Part shown: positions 23,567-35,552 of the stretch, one piece after another
Layout: each line of letters begins with the position of its first letter
How positions within the stretch are numbered: the first letter of the stretch is position 1
Assembly (NCBI RefSeq): GCF_026745355.1
Contig: NC_079202.1
Coordinates: 50,802,169 to 50,866,168 of the forward strand
Length of the DNA: 64,000 nt
DNA from: Beta vulgaris subsp. vulgaris
Lineage: Eukaryota; Streptophyta; Magnoliopsida; Caryophyllales; Amaranthaceae
Direction: 5' to 3'
The notes under the pieces: generated by a model
Databases searched by the model: none
What the model saw: only the letters and a program-made list of their open reading frames with translations
What the model was told of the DNA's origin: nothing
Position numbers and translations under genes: made by a program

Positions 23567-25238
23567 TGATAAGAGGTTTTTAGTGTGTCGTTAAGGCACT
23601 AAGAACCGCTTTCCAAATAATATTTATAGTCCTAACAAGCAATTACTAAGAGAATAGTAAGGGCAAGTCAAGGGTCGATCCACAGGGAAACAGGGATTGG
23701 TTAAAGTCTAACAAGTCTAGACTGCCTAATTGAAAGGTATTTGGGGGTTTGAAAGAGTTTTGGTATCAATTAAGTCTAACTAATAACAAAAACAAGCAAA
23801 TAACACGAGTTTAAATATCAGATAAAAGACACTAGAGTTAAGGTTACTAGTATGAATAAGAATAGCCAATGACTACTAACGCGATTGTGATGTACGGAGA
23901 TGATTAGCAAGGTTTAGTTTCCCTCAAATTACTTGAGTCCTCTCTCGAATGGTCCTCAAGAATAATCACTTAATCAATCAACTAAATCCTCTCTCGAATG
24001 GTCTTTAGTAATTGATTAAGAGATTCAATAATTCGGAAAACCCCTAATAAGGATCCCCTTAATTTCTACTCAATATCTTGGCTAGAAATTAAGTTGATTC
24101 TTGGGATGATAAAAGAGTTCAAAATTCGATTAGAACATTTGAAATCAAAATACCAAAGTATAAATGTGATCAATATCTATCCTAAGGTTTCAAAACACCA
24201 AGATCAATGCATAAACTTCTCTAAACATCACAATCACATCAACAACACATTTAAAACCCTAATTCATACTTTCACCCTAACCCTAGATTATGAAACTACT
24301 CACTAATCATGGAGTTAAAGCAATTAAACAATGAATCTATGACTAATCTAAGGCTAAACATGATTAAGTAATGATTAAACTAATGAAATCGCAATTATGA
24401 AACTAAGAGATGAAGATCTAGAATAACAAAAGCAAGAACAAAGACGAAAGAATGAAATAAAAACTAAAACTTTGAATTAAATTGAATAAAAAGTACCTTG
24501 AATGTATTGGAAATCACAAACTATGATCACAAATCTCAATTCTCCAATGAAACTAAAGTGTTTTCTCTCTAATACAAAACCCTAGAATGTTGTGTAAAAA
24601 GCTAGAATAAAGCGTAAGTCTTCGAAATAAAACAAAAACTCGTTTAATGAAGCCACGAGCTCCATTTTCCGGAAACGACTGGTGCGGGCGCACCAAACAG
24701 AGGTGCGGGCGCACCTCACCCTTCTGCCTCAAACTGGACAGTTCAACTTAAAACGAGCATAACTTCTTCGTTTTATATCCAAATCAAGCTTATGACCAGT
24801 CGTTGGAAAGATATTGAAACGATCTTTCACCTCCAACTAGAATTACCTTCATCCTATTTGTGGTTTGAGAGTTATGTCCATTTGAAGTTCTCTGTTCAAG
24901 ATTTCATTGTGCAATGTGCTCCTTTGTGCGAGCGGACATGGGGAATGGTGCAAGCGCACCATTTATCAATGTGTGCTTTGTTTTCGTTGCTACCTTTTCC
25001 AACTTTACAAATCGTAGCCATCTTAGTGGTTTCACCTATATCAAGAATATGGCAAAACAAGGTGAAAGCAAATGTACTAGAAATTCGGTCAAAATGACTA
25101 AAAATCTAGCAAATTATCACTATGATCAAGTGAATGAAATAGAAGGGGAAAGGGAGAATAAAGAGGGAAGAAAGGGGAGAAAGAGGATCAAAATGAGCTA
25201 AAAGGAGTCCATAAAGTACGTTTGAAAGACACTTATCA
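23567..25238. mobile_element. Solo LTR, 1672 bp
   Basis: The unit starts TGATAAG and ends CTTATCA, the TG...CA pattern of LTRs, and is flanked on both sides by CAACC, a perfect 5-bp duplication. It interrupts the LINE relic. There is no internal gag-pol and no second LTR, so it is best read as a solo LTR left by recombination. It contains GGGTCGATCCACAGGGAA, a motif common in large plant LTRs, and an imperfect GGTGCGGGCGCACC palindrome near 24680-24715. The retrotransposon family is not identified. Confidence 0.8.
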
Positions 25239-26024
25239 CAACCTCATTCACCCTATTTCACGGTCATGGAACAAAGACTTGATTACTGAAATTTTATAAC
25301 CTTTTGAGCAAGAGCGAATATTAAGTATTTCACTTAGTATCCGAACAAATTATTTTGGGCTAGCTCTTGAAAACAAAGGTGAGTATTTTGTGAAGTGGCT
25401 TATAAAGCGATATTTTTTGACGAGAATCGTTGCAATGATGCTTCGAGTTCATACCCAGCCTCTTTATGAAATAAAATTTGGAGTGCCCCTTTATTACCTA
25501 AAGTAAAAAAATTTGCGTGAAGGGCGTGTAATAGAGCGCTCCTTACTTGTAAAAATTTGAACCACCGAGTTCAAAGTGTCCCCTCTTTATGTGGTGTGTG
25601 TGTGAGGGAGGATGAAGAGGAGATGCATGTGTTATTGTCTTGTAAACTTGTTGCAGCTATTTAAGATGAAAGTATCTTTGATCATTTTACGGTGAAGCGT
25701 TTTGCCTCAGTTGTTGAATGGTGCGAAATGGCCTCGAAGGAGATGGGGGTTGAAGAGTGGGTGTGCTTTTTGATCATTGATGGGCGGTGTGGGGAGCAAG
25801 AAACAAATGGGTGATTTTGGGGGGGGGGGGTGAGGTGAGTATTGTTGGGGAGTTTTGTGAGTACGCTTTGCGCACTCATGCTGAGACTCTGCAAGGGCTC
25901 GAGCGGAGTTGGCGAAGCTCGTCGAAGGCTGAGGGAAGGGAAGGAGATGAGGTGTGGCAGCCCCCTGATGCTGGTTGGGTCAAATTGAACATCGACACAA
26001 GTCCTAAAGAAGGATGGGGTCGAG

Positions 26025-26407
26025 TAGGGATGAAAATGGATTCAGGTTCGAGGCGGGTGGAGCTTCACCCGCATCCATCCATCCGTCATCTACCTGTTGA
26101 ACGGGTGGGTCGGGTGGTTAGCAGGTGAGGAGATATATTATAACTTTTACAAAAAAATATGCCATAAGATACATACTTATTAAAATTTTCAATTAAAAAA
26201 TTTAATAAATTAAGTAAATAAACACGTGCAATTGATAATAAGGATGATGGATGGGTGTTAAGCGGGTTATGGGTCGGGTGGCGGATGGAAAAAAATCTCA
26301 CCCACATCTGCCACCCGCTTTTCATCCATTTATTTTGGGGTTTTCACCCGCTTAATAAAATCGAGATAAGCAGATGATGGATGATCCATCATCCATTTCC
26401 ATCCCCA
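26025..26407. mobile_element. Ac/Ds-like hAT element, non-autonomous, 383 bp
   Basis: Termini TAGGGATGAAAATGGAT and (reverse) TGGGGATGGAAATGGAT match the Ac/Ds-type end TAGGGATGAAA. It is flanked by GGGTCGAG and GGGTCAGG, an 8-bp duplication with two changes, as expected for hAT. The interior repeats CACCCGC/GCGGGTGG and CATCCAT motifs in inverted arrangement. No transposase. It splits the RNase H part of the LINE. Confidence 0.75.
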
Positions 26408-26889
26408 GGGTCAGGTTTGGGGACGGTGGCTCGTGGTGATCAAGGGGAAGTGTTGTTGTGTGGCTCGTCTTTCTCTCTCTCGGTTTTAGACATGGCATGC
26501 GCTAAAACCATGGTTATTCGATGGGGTCTCCAACTTGCAAAAAAATCAAGGCCTTCACAAAGTAGTGATGGAACGTGACAATATATCAGTGATATCTGCA
26601 CTGCAGCAGAAATCTCAGGGATAGAGCACTTTTTTTTCCTTATTTTAAATGATATTTTTCAGTTAATTTCTTGTTTTAATTGTATTATTTGGTCTTTTAT
26701 TAAGCGTGTAGGTAATAAGGTTGCTTATTTATTAGCTCATCCTCAATCTGTTGAGATGGGTGTTCATATCTGGTACGATGATTTCCATTCTTTTGTTACG
26801 AATATTGCTCGGTCTGATCTATTAATCTAAACCCTTTTGCGGTTTTCCTATATAAAAAAAAAAAAAATTAGTCAATCAAACATTGTTTT

Positions 26890-27289
26890 ATTATGAAATC
26901 TAGGCCCTCTATCATGAATTATGGGACCTCACAAACAGACGTAAAAGGCGTGTGTCCCCGCCCCAGTGTCGGGTGTCCCAAACTCCCAACTCCCATCACC
27001 CCATGGTCTCATTCTCAAATTCTCATCACTTTCATTCATTCAAAGTCTTCCAGCAACTCTAAAAAGTCCAAAGAAACATAAACCTGCTCCTTCTCAATTC
27101 TTCCCAGCAAAGTTTCAGTTATTTTTTCTGAGCAACGGTCAGTCAATAACACAATCCCCACGATTCCCAGCAACGTCAACCACGTTCCCTCATCTCTCTC
27201 TCTCTCTCCTTAACTAACACTTTGTTGCTAACTTTATTTTTGCTTAATTGAGAAGAAGATAAAGAAAATTTGGGCACTCAGATTAATTA
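26890..27289 (+). promoter_or_regulatory. Promoter / 5' UTR region of the At4g08330-like gene
   Basis: Pyrimidine-rich leader with a CTCTCTCTCTCT tract at 27197-27210, a common plant core-promoter/leader feature, within 90 bases of the start codon. No clear TATA box was seen. Short open frames here lack family features. Confidence 0.4.
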
Positions 27290-30200
27290 ATGGAAACTAC
27301 ACATATTGAAGGTTACCTTACTTCCAGCTACAGAGAATCTTTTGCTTCTCAAAGACATGTTTCTTACAGGTTTCATTCTCTTCTTTAAACCCTTTATAAA
27401 TTATTATGATCTGGGCTTATTTTATTTGGAGTACTCAGATTAATTGATCAAATTGAATTGGGTTTCTGAGATTCTTTTGATTCTGTTCTTGTATCTTTAG
27501 GGTTCTTTTTTTTTTTTGATGGGGTTTTTTTTTTGATGAATTGGGTCATAAATTGAAAGAATTTGGCTCTTTAGAAGAGTGGATATTCAATTGATGAAAT
27601 AAAAAAGAAAGTTTTTTACTTTTTTTGGCTGCCCAATATTTGTTTCTTGGTGTTGTGATGTATTTTTTTGATGGTTCTTGTTTTGGAAGAAATGGAGTAT
27701 CATAGTACTTACTTTTTGTGGGAATTTTATCATATGGTTATTTTAGAATTAGCAATAAAATTAAGCATGCATTTGTAAAATTGTAACACAAGAATGAATT
27801 TAAGATGCCTGGGTGCTTGAGGAATGAGGAGGAATAGTTTGTATTAAGTAAGCTTTATGATAGTGTTCTTACTATCTTTAGCAAGTCATAAGATAAGAAT
27901 TCTTGAAGTATTCCTAGAACTTAAACTGAACTAACCTGTTCAGTGGAATCAACAAATGAAATGTCTGCTTGTATCCTTTTTGGAACCTGAAATCAACCTA
28001 CTTAGGTCATATTTTCATTGGACGATAAGCTATTTAAGGGTGCGTTCTCATTACTTGAAATTCGCTGAACTTATCGGAACTTAATATAACTTATATTTAC
28101 TTATTCCTTCGTGAAACTTGTTTTTTTTGTAAGTTGAAGAGAGCACGCCCTTATATTGGTCTAATTAGCAATTTGGGACATTGTTCCTGATAGCAGTTGA
28201 TACCTTCTTTCTCTCCTCTCTGCTTTTTTTTGTGTTGAAAAGTGATTATTCTTATGAAAAAGGCTGATAATTAATGGAGGAAGAAAGGTGGTTAGGATGT
28301 GATTGGCCAACTGCCCATTGTCTTCCATGTGCAGTAATAGCCTTAGCTGAAGAGTACTGAGATGAGATCAGATTCCCGTTTTCCCCCCTATTTTGAAGGG
28401 AAGAATAGGAAAAAGGGTTGAAAGACTTTCTAAAAGTCTGCTTTTCTTTTTGCTCCAACTTTAAGTTTGTCTTAAACATGGAACATATATATTCCTTCGT
28501 TCTATATTAGAGGTCTATTATGCACAAGTTTTTTAGAAAATCTTAGTCGATACATTGGTATTTAGAACTGACAAGTAATCGAACAAATGTTAGCACATCT
28601 GTGGTGTAGATGACAGATATTATGGAATGAGAATGGTTAATTAGATGGTAAAATAATATGGAACTAAAGGAGTATGTTACTTAGGCTTGCCAAAGCTGTC
28701 ATACTAAGATAGAGTTTCTGACATGGATACACCTATTTTCGATCCCTAGGGTTTTTGCCATCTTTGAACAACACTGTATCGGAAGATAGGTGAAGTATCA
28801 AAGTATGTTAGGCACATCATATGCTGAGTGCTATGATGCTATATTCTGATCATTTTGGCTTCCAAAGAATGTTTCTTTTCTGAAAAACTCGCCTTGTTTC
28901 AATTTTAATCAACACCTAATAGAGGTGAAATGTACCATGCCTATTCTTGTTAGTCATTCTGGTGAATGATATTGTTGAAGGAACCAACGAGGCGACGACA
29001 GCTATGGTGGTAAAAGGCACAATAGTATTCTAAATTTAGCTGCTTTTGTGATAACTTCTTTAAAATGTGCTGGATTTAGAACATCATTGACTATCTATTC
29101 CAATAATTGAGAAAAGGATATAGAGAAATGGATTGTCATCAAGTTTGATGTTGTTGGGACTGTCTTGGCGATTTGTTTTTTGAACTTCTGAGTAATTGGT
29201 TATGGGAAGTTTCTTTCTTGCAACTAAACTAATGCTGCATAAAATTTCAAGAGACTGTATCGTCATACTCTCATAGATACTCATAGTATTTAGTAAAAGA
29301 ACGAATGTATATATATGAAGTTTCTCAAAAGAACTCCTAGAATAAGTATGCCGTCATACGATGGGTCAGATGATATACTTGAAATGCTGACATGTCTCAG
29401 TTGCAGAGAAGATTTTTCAAGAATTTCGAACCAGGTCATGCTGGGTGGGATGTAGGTGTCGCTTGGAGAGGAGGGGTTGAACAGCTACATTCCACTTATT
29501 AGTGCTTTTTTATGGTTCAAGATCTTGAACTAGAGAAACTTCTATGCATTCCATAAGCATGTATTACAATTTTTACATATGAAAATGCGACAGAACGAAG
29601 GGCTTTGAGTTGATGCCTTTTTTATAAGTAGACTCTGCCTACCCAAAATTGAAAAAGAGAAAACAATAGGCATATTCTATTTACTTCAATGATGGAAACT
29701 GGAAGGGGGGGGGGGGTCCTGCCTTTCTGCATTGCTTCAAATTGCTGTCAAATATGACTGGTGACTTGCAAACCCTAGAAATTGTATTGCAGATCTATTT
29801 GGTGATTATGATAATAAAATTTCATGTTTAACTTGTCTAAATATTTAGTTGGCTTATTTTATTTTTGGTAATTTGACCTTGATACATTTTCCTTATTGTT
29901 ATTGAGTGATAGGACCTTGAGTGTTTGATTGATGAGTTTTTGCATTGCTTCAAGTTCTTGGAAAATTTGATTGATGACTTGGAAATCCTATAAAACTTTA
30001 TGAAAGCTCTGCATGGTTGAAGATTTTAATCATGAAACTAATATTTTGAAACAATATCCTTGATACCTTTTCTTGAGTGTTACTGGTTGATATGATCTTA
30101 AGTGGTTTCTTTTATGACATGTTACGAACTTTTTGTGTTTCATACAGCTGTGGTGCATGTGGTTATGAGCTGAATTTGAGCTCTTCTAACCGGAATACTG

Positions 30201-30538
30201 CAACTATTGGCTCGAAATATGGAAAATCTATAAAGAGAGGGATCATCTCATTTTTCCAAATTGATGAGAGCAGATTTATGAAGGTTGATGATGTCAGATG
30301 TATACCTTATTTCATATCGAAGAATTCTTGGGGTTTATTTCGTAGAAGAACCAAACTCCTTTGTCGCAAATGTGGAAACCATGTTGGCGAGGCTTATAAT
30401 GATAAAAATTGCTCTTATCCACTTGTACCTGATGATACAAATTCTAGTGAAGCTGTCACTCACAGAAAATTTGACATCAGAATCCGTGCATTGCAACCAT
30501 CATCCGCCGATCAAACTGGTACTCCTCTGGTTCATTGA
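27290..30538 (+). CDS. Small CxxC protein of the At4g08330 type, 156 aa, two exons
   Basis: Exon 1 27290-27369 (MET...SQRHVSY), intron 27370-30147 (2778 bp), exon 2 30148-30538. The junction splits a serine codon (AG|C) and gives SYSCGACGYELNLSS across the splice. This matches the plant protein recalled from Arabidopsis At4g08330, annotated there only as an uncharacterised, chloroplast-predicted protein. Visible features: paired cysteines C28/C31 and C99/C102, which could form one zinc ribbon; a conserved YGKSIKRG-ISFFQIDESRF segment; WGLFRRRTKLLCRKCGN; and the C-terminal FDIRIRALQPSS. Function is unknown. The N-terminal 26 residues are not strongly transit-peptide-like. The open frame continues upstream of 30148 only within the intron. 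Confidence 0.88.
28490..28676. mobile_element. Stowaway-like MITE in the At4g08330-like intron
   Basis: TTCCTTCGTTCTATATTAG and the complementary ATATGGAACTAAAGGAGTA lie 150 bases apart next to TA. Non-coding. The rest of the intron shows only AT-rich sequence and a G-run near 29705. Confidence 0.6.
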
Positions 30539-30912
30539 TGTAGAGAGAGTGAGTTTCTGTTATGCACTTTGTACCATTTAGCTGTATTAATTGTGAATGC
30601 CAAATGATCATCAAATGGGTTCAGCAGCTCAATTGCACATAATCAAGAGCACCTCTGTGTATGGTGAAGAAAAAGACGGTAATTATGTTAAGATATGTTT
30701 TCTTTGTAAACTGTACAGTTTTCAAGTGATATAGGAGTATTGTGTTTGAAAAAAGGATGATGTTTAGTAGAGTGAATCCAGGATTATGCAAATTTGAAAG
30801 CTTAATTTTCGTGTGCTGCAGGAAGATTAATTTGTGATACGGGGGAGTAATGTTAAATTGATGAAGTGACTTTATTTATCTACCTTAATATTTCCTCGTT
30901 CTTTTATAATTA
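30539..30912 (+). other. 3' UTR of the At4g08330-like gene
   Basis: Non-coding sequence after the stop codon, AT-rich, with no further open frame of note. The transcript end cannot be placed. Confidence 0.4.
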
Positions 30913-31185
30913 TTCCCCCCGTCTCATAATATAGTGCTTGTGTCTTTTTTTACACGGTCTCCAAGACGTAATTTTGACCTTTAATATCTTCAATTTTATA
31001 TTAATAAAAAAATATAAAAATTTGATGTTATGAAACTATACATTGAGACGAATCTAACAAGATCCCACATGAATATGTTTTTTTATATATACAAATGAGA
31101 ATATTCGGTCAAAAATTTTAAAGTTTGATCGACCTACCAAAAATAAAGTAGACACTATATTATGGGACGGAGCCCGCGGAGGGAG
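30913..31185. mobile_element. Stowaway-like MITE with a short GC insertion
   Basis: CCCCCCGTCTCATAATATAGTG pairs in type with CACTATATTATGGGACGGAG; TA flanks the right side. A GCCCGCGG patch interrupts the right terminus. The arms inside also pair. Confidence 0.7.
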
Positions 31186-31497
31186 TATAACGTTTTCACT
31201 ATTAGAGTGTTCATATTCTAACTTTGAATGTATTGCTGCTGCCTGCTGATATATGGATAAAATAAGTTTATCATGAAATATATTGTTGGAATACTGTAAA
31301 ATGTATATGTCTTTTGTTCCTTTCATAAGCTATCAAATTGGAGAAGTAAAAGCTTAAAGTAGAGATCATAACTCATAAGGTAGAACTTGTAGAAATACTA
31401 CTATACGCATATTTATATACGGATGTCGGTTTCTATTGAACTAATTTTTCTACAAAGACTCGTATATGGATGTTTGTTTCTATTGAACTAATAATTA

Positions 31498-31763
31498 CTT
31501 CCTCTGTTTTTTTTTTTTATCTTTCTCACTTGGAATCTTGACACTATTTATACGAAACTTCTTAATTTTTTTTTCAATTTATAAGAAAAAATATAGTTAT
31601 GTAAGATCTTGTTTGATTCGTCTCAATTAGTATTTTATTAACGTTCAATCGTTATAATTTTTACTAATATATAATAAAAAATATTTAAGTTCAAAGAGGT
31701 GTATTTTGAGATGTGCACCAGAAAGTGAAAATGATTAAAAAAAAAAAAAGAACAGAAGAAGTG
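31498..31763. mobile_element. Stowaway-like MITE, worn
   Basis: CTTCCTCTGTTTTTTTTTTT with inward TCTTTCTCACTTGG is mirrored by AGTGAAAATG and AAAAGAACAGAAGAAGT. The left side is next to TA; the right end is degraded. Confidence 0.55.
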
Positions 31764-32277
31764 TCCTAGCCCGAGGTGTGCCCAATAAATAAATGTCTCA
31801 AGTTTTTAACAAAATAAAGAGACTAGCACTAGGTATGTTAGATAAATCATCTATAATGCTTAAGTTAGAAAAATGATCGGTTATAGAGAAAGTAATGAAA
31901 GAAGCTATTACGATTTACGAACATATAGGCTCCGTTTGGTAGGGCGTAAAACGTTTTCCTGGAAAACTGTTTTCCTCTATTTTCAGTTTTACATTGTTTG
32001 GTTGGCAAAGAAGTGTAAAACTATTTTCCCTTGGAGTAAAATTATACTCCCAATGATGGAAAACCATTTTCCCTTCAAAATGAAGGGAAAACTATTTTCC
32101 TTATATCTCTTACACACTCCTTTCACTACTTGTTTACTTTCCCTTTCATATTTCTCTCATTTTCATTATTTTTCTTACATGGAACCAAACAACGGAAAAC
32201 TAATTTTGGAATTGTGTTTTCCATTGTAAATTATTTTCCGTGAAAATCATTTTACACTGAAAATGTTTTACACCCTA

Positions 32278-32525
32278 TGTGAAACAATGAAAGAGATAAA
32301 ATGTTGAGGTAAAACTCAATACTTTTATTAAGCAGAAGGCAACCTTTATATACAAGATTACCAAGCAAAAAATAACTCCTACATTATAGGTAACAAATCA
32401 AGGCTAAACCAATGCCTACATTATTGGAAACAAAACAACTAAAATATATCCCAAATATTATCTTTCCATAACTTCTACGCAGTGAATATTAAGAATATTA
32501 GCCAAATATTCTTAATATTCTTTCA
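32278..32525 (-). repeat. 3' LTR of the Copia element
   Basis: A 248-bp LTR reading TGAAAGAATATTAAGAATA at its 5' end (minus strand) and ending CATTGTTTCACA. It holds TATATAAAGG and AATAAAAG motifs suitable for promoter and poly(A) signal. The only other LTR sequence left is the 19-base remnant at 36950-36968. Confidence 0.85.
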
Positions 32526-32532
32526 CTCCCCC

Positions 32533-35526
32533 TCAAGTTGGAGCACTTGGTAAACCAAGTCCCAACTTGCCCTCTAAATAACGGAATGTCTCCCCTCCGA
32601 GTGCCTTAGTAAACAGATCCGCTAGTTGCTCCTTGCTCCGAACATGTTCCGTGATGATCGACTTGTCCACCAAGTATTGTCGTATGAAATGACAATCTAT
32701 TTCAATATGCTTAGTCCGATCATGAAATACGGGGTTCTTTGCAATGTGTAAGGCCGCTTGGTTATCGCAAAAAAGATGCATTGGTTGAGTATGAAACACA
32801 CCCAATGACGCAAGAAAAGCACGCAACCAAATTAATTCGCTAGTGACTGCGGACATGGCTCGGTACTCTGCCTCCGCTGTGGACTTGGACACGGTAGCCT
32901 GCTTTTTTGTTTTCCATGAGACCGGTGTATTCCCGAGTGCCACAAAATAACCGCTGACTGATCTCCTTGTAATCGGACAGCTTGAATAATCCGAGTCACA
33001 ATACCCCCGCAGCTGCAAGTCACAGTTTTTATCAATAATTATTCCCTTGCTCGGATTCACCTTAATGTACCGCACCACTCGTAATGCCGCGTCCCAATGT
33101 TCCTTTCGGGGCTCGTGAACAAATTGTGAAAGGATGTGTACCGCATACACAAGGTCAGGCCTTGTGATCGTCAGATAAACCAGCTGCCCAACGAGTCTTC
33201 GGTATTTCATAACATCACGCAAAACATGCCCTTTCGCCAAACCCAACTCATGTCGCTGCTGCATTGGAGTATGAGCTGGTTTGGCTCCTTGCATTCCTGC
33301 TTCATCAATAATTCCCAAGGCATATTTGCGTTGATTTAGAAACAATCCATTCCTTCCCTGATCAACTTCTATCCCAAGGAAAAACTTAAGTTGTCCCAAC
33401 TCCTTTACTCCAAACATTGAGTGCAAAAAGGATTTAAAAGCTATGCACGCAGAGTTGTTGTTGCTCACAACTACCATATCGTCAACGTAGACCAAGACTC
33501 CAATGAAAACTTCATCTTTATTGTATGTAAATAAAGAATAATCAGCTAATGATTGAATGAACCCATACCTCTTCAACGAATGTGTTAATTTTGCAAACCA
33601 ATTCCGTGAGGCTTGTTTCAATCCGTATAATGATTTGAGCAGCTTACATGCCTTGTTCTGTCCACTGACATCAAATCCTTGTGGAATCTTCATATAGACC
33701 TCTTCCTCTAAATCTCCATGCAAAAAAGCGTTGTTGACGTCCAACTGTTCAATTAACCATTTCTTTGCAACAGCTACTGCTAATAAACACCTCACACTCG
33801 TCATTTTTGCAACCGGTGCGTAAGTGTCATGATAGTCCACTCCTTCCACTTGAGTGAAACCTTGAGCTACTAGTCTCGCCTTGTATCGCTCTATGCTTCC
33901 GTCCGCCTTGTATTTGACCTTGTATACCCATTTGCATCCAATGGGTTTCTTTCCTTGCGGCAAATCAACCACCTTCCAAGTTTTATTATTCTCTAGCGCA
34001 TCAATCTCCCTTTTCATGGCGTCTCGCCAATGCTTATCTTTTGCCGCCTCATGGTAATACTTGGGCTCTTTTATCTCATCAATTTTTGCCGTGTATAACC
34101 TGTGAGAGTTAGTGAAACAATTGCGAATAACATAGTTAATCATAGGATAATGCGTACCTGTCTGTGCGAGCGGTGATTGAATTGAGCGAGCATCATCGAT
34201 GGAGTTTATAATTCTCGTGGATTGACAATAATAATCACGCTTCCAAGCTGGTTCAAAACGCTCTCGAGCACCCCTGCCCATTCTTTCTGTTGCGTGACCT
34301 TCCTGCGTGATATCAATCTGACTTGGCTCACCTTTAGTAGTGTCACTAGATCCTGCTACAGCTCTTCCGTCAGTAGTGTCAAGGCTGTTATACTCACATG
34401 TACTCCCCCTTACTGCGACCATTTCATGCTTCCCCGTACTCTCATGCGCGACATCCTCTTCCCAGGTGCCCATTTCCAAAGAGTTGTCAGTATGAGGTAG
34501 GTCATGTGAAGTGCTAGTATTAGGATGAAGATTACCAATTTTGTCAAAAGGGAAAACATGTTCATGAAAAATAACATCCCGTGAAACAAAAACTTTCTTA
34601 TCTATTAAATCATATACCTTCCATCCTTTTTTGTTGTGAGGATAGCCTATAAACACACACCGTTTCCCACGCTCATCAAATTTATCCCGGGGTTTACTGT
34701 TATTATGAACATAGCACAGACATCCTAGAACTTTAAGCCCACTCAAATCGGGTTTCTCATTATGAAGTAACTCATATGGGGTCCGTCCATCAAGTAAACG
34801 AGTGGGTGTACGATTAATAAGATAAGCAGCTGTCATAGCACATTCCCCCCAAAATTGTAAAGGCAAATTAGCTTGGAATCGTAAAGCTCTTGCTTTCTCT
34901 AAAATGTGTCGGTGTTTCCGCTCTACCCTTCCATTTTGTTGAGGTGTATCAGTATTGCTAGTCCGGAAAAGTATCCCTTTTTCTTCATAATAATATTTCA
35001 TAGGTCCAGATAACAACTCCGTTCCATTGTCACTTTGAATGATTTTTACTTCCTGATTAAATTGAGTTCGCACCATTTGACAAAAAACTCTTATCAATTC
35101 ACCTGCCTCACTTTTTTCTTTCATCAAATATACCCACACTGCTCTACTATGATCATCGACAATGGTTAAAAAATAATGAGCCCGTGATAGGCTAGCAACA
35201 CGATATTTACCCCATATATCACAATGAATAAGTCCAAACAAAACATCGCATCTTTTTTTATTCAAACCAAAAACCAAACGTGTGTGTTTTGCGCGACAAC
35301 AAGGATCACAAACATAATTCGGATCCAAAACTAAATTGCCATTAATTAAAGGGGAAAAATAAGGCATAATGTTTTTAGATGGGTGTCCTAACCGCTTGTG
35401 CCAAAGACAAGCATCCTCCTGTTTCACAGTCTTTGCTACCCTTTCCTTCTGCAATCCACGAAAAATGTATACTCCATCTTGATTTTCACTCGTCCCAATC
35501 ACCGTCTGCGTAGACCGGTCCTGCAT
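32533..35526 (-). pseudogene. Copia pol: integrase, reverse transcriptase, RNase H
   Basis: A 997-codon frame. In order: GAG-pre-integrase zinc finger (HKRLGHPS...CDPCCRAKH); integrase core with the DDE residues in HCDIWGK, QSDNGTE and NGRVERKH; reverse transcriptase starting KPIGCKWVYKVKYKADGS, with the catalytic YVDDMVV; and RNase H with YCDSDYSSC, AEAEYRAM and CDNQAALH. The stop codon falls inside the polypurine tract. The frame itself is unbroken, but it is cut off from gag and protease by a frameshift near 35550, so the polyprotein cannot be made as one chain. Confidence 0.95.
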
Positions 35527-35552
35527 TACACAATGATCAGAATGAAATGTTA

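Larger units (their letters stand above)
23090..26870 (+). pseudogene. Decayed L1-type LINE (RT C-terminus, zf-RVT, RNase H), interrupted twice
   Basis: Three pieces line up as one plant LINE. 23140-23560 encodes the end of reverse transcriptase (KIGERKVHW, RPKNEGGLGFRDFKMFNWAL). 25244-26024 encodes the zinc-finger-like RVT domain (WSAPLLPKVKKFA, NLNHRVQS, C..C....E..H....C) and the start of an RNase H domain (WQPPDAGWVKLNID). 26408-26840 encodes its end (RVGNKVAYLLAHPQSVEM, WYDDFHSFVTNIARSDL), followed by a stop and an A-run at about 26857. Many in-frame stops and shifts mean it cannot be active. The gaps are a solo LTR (23567-25238) and an Ac/Ds-like element (26025-26407). The open frame at 25787-26128 is part of this relic, not a gene. 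Confidence 0.85.

Noticed and set aside
25787..26128. 113-aa frame that looks like a small gene
   Set aside because: It is the zf-RVT/RNase H part of the LINE relic running into the Ac/Ds-like element.
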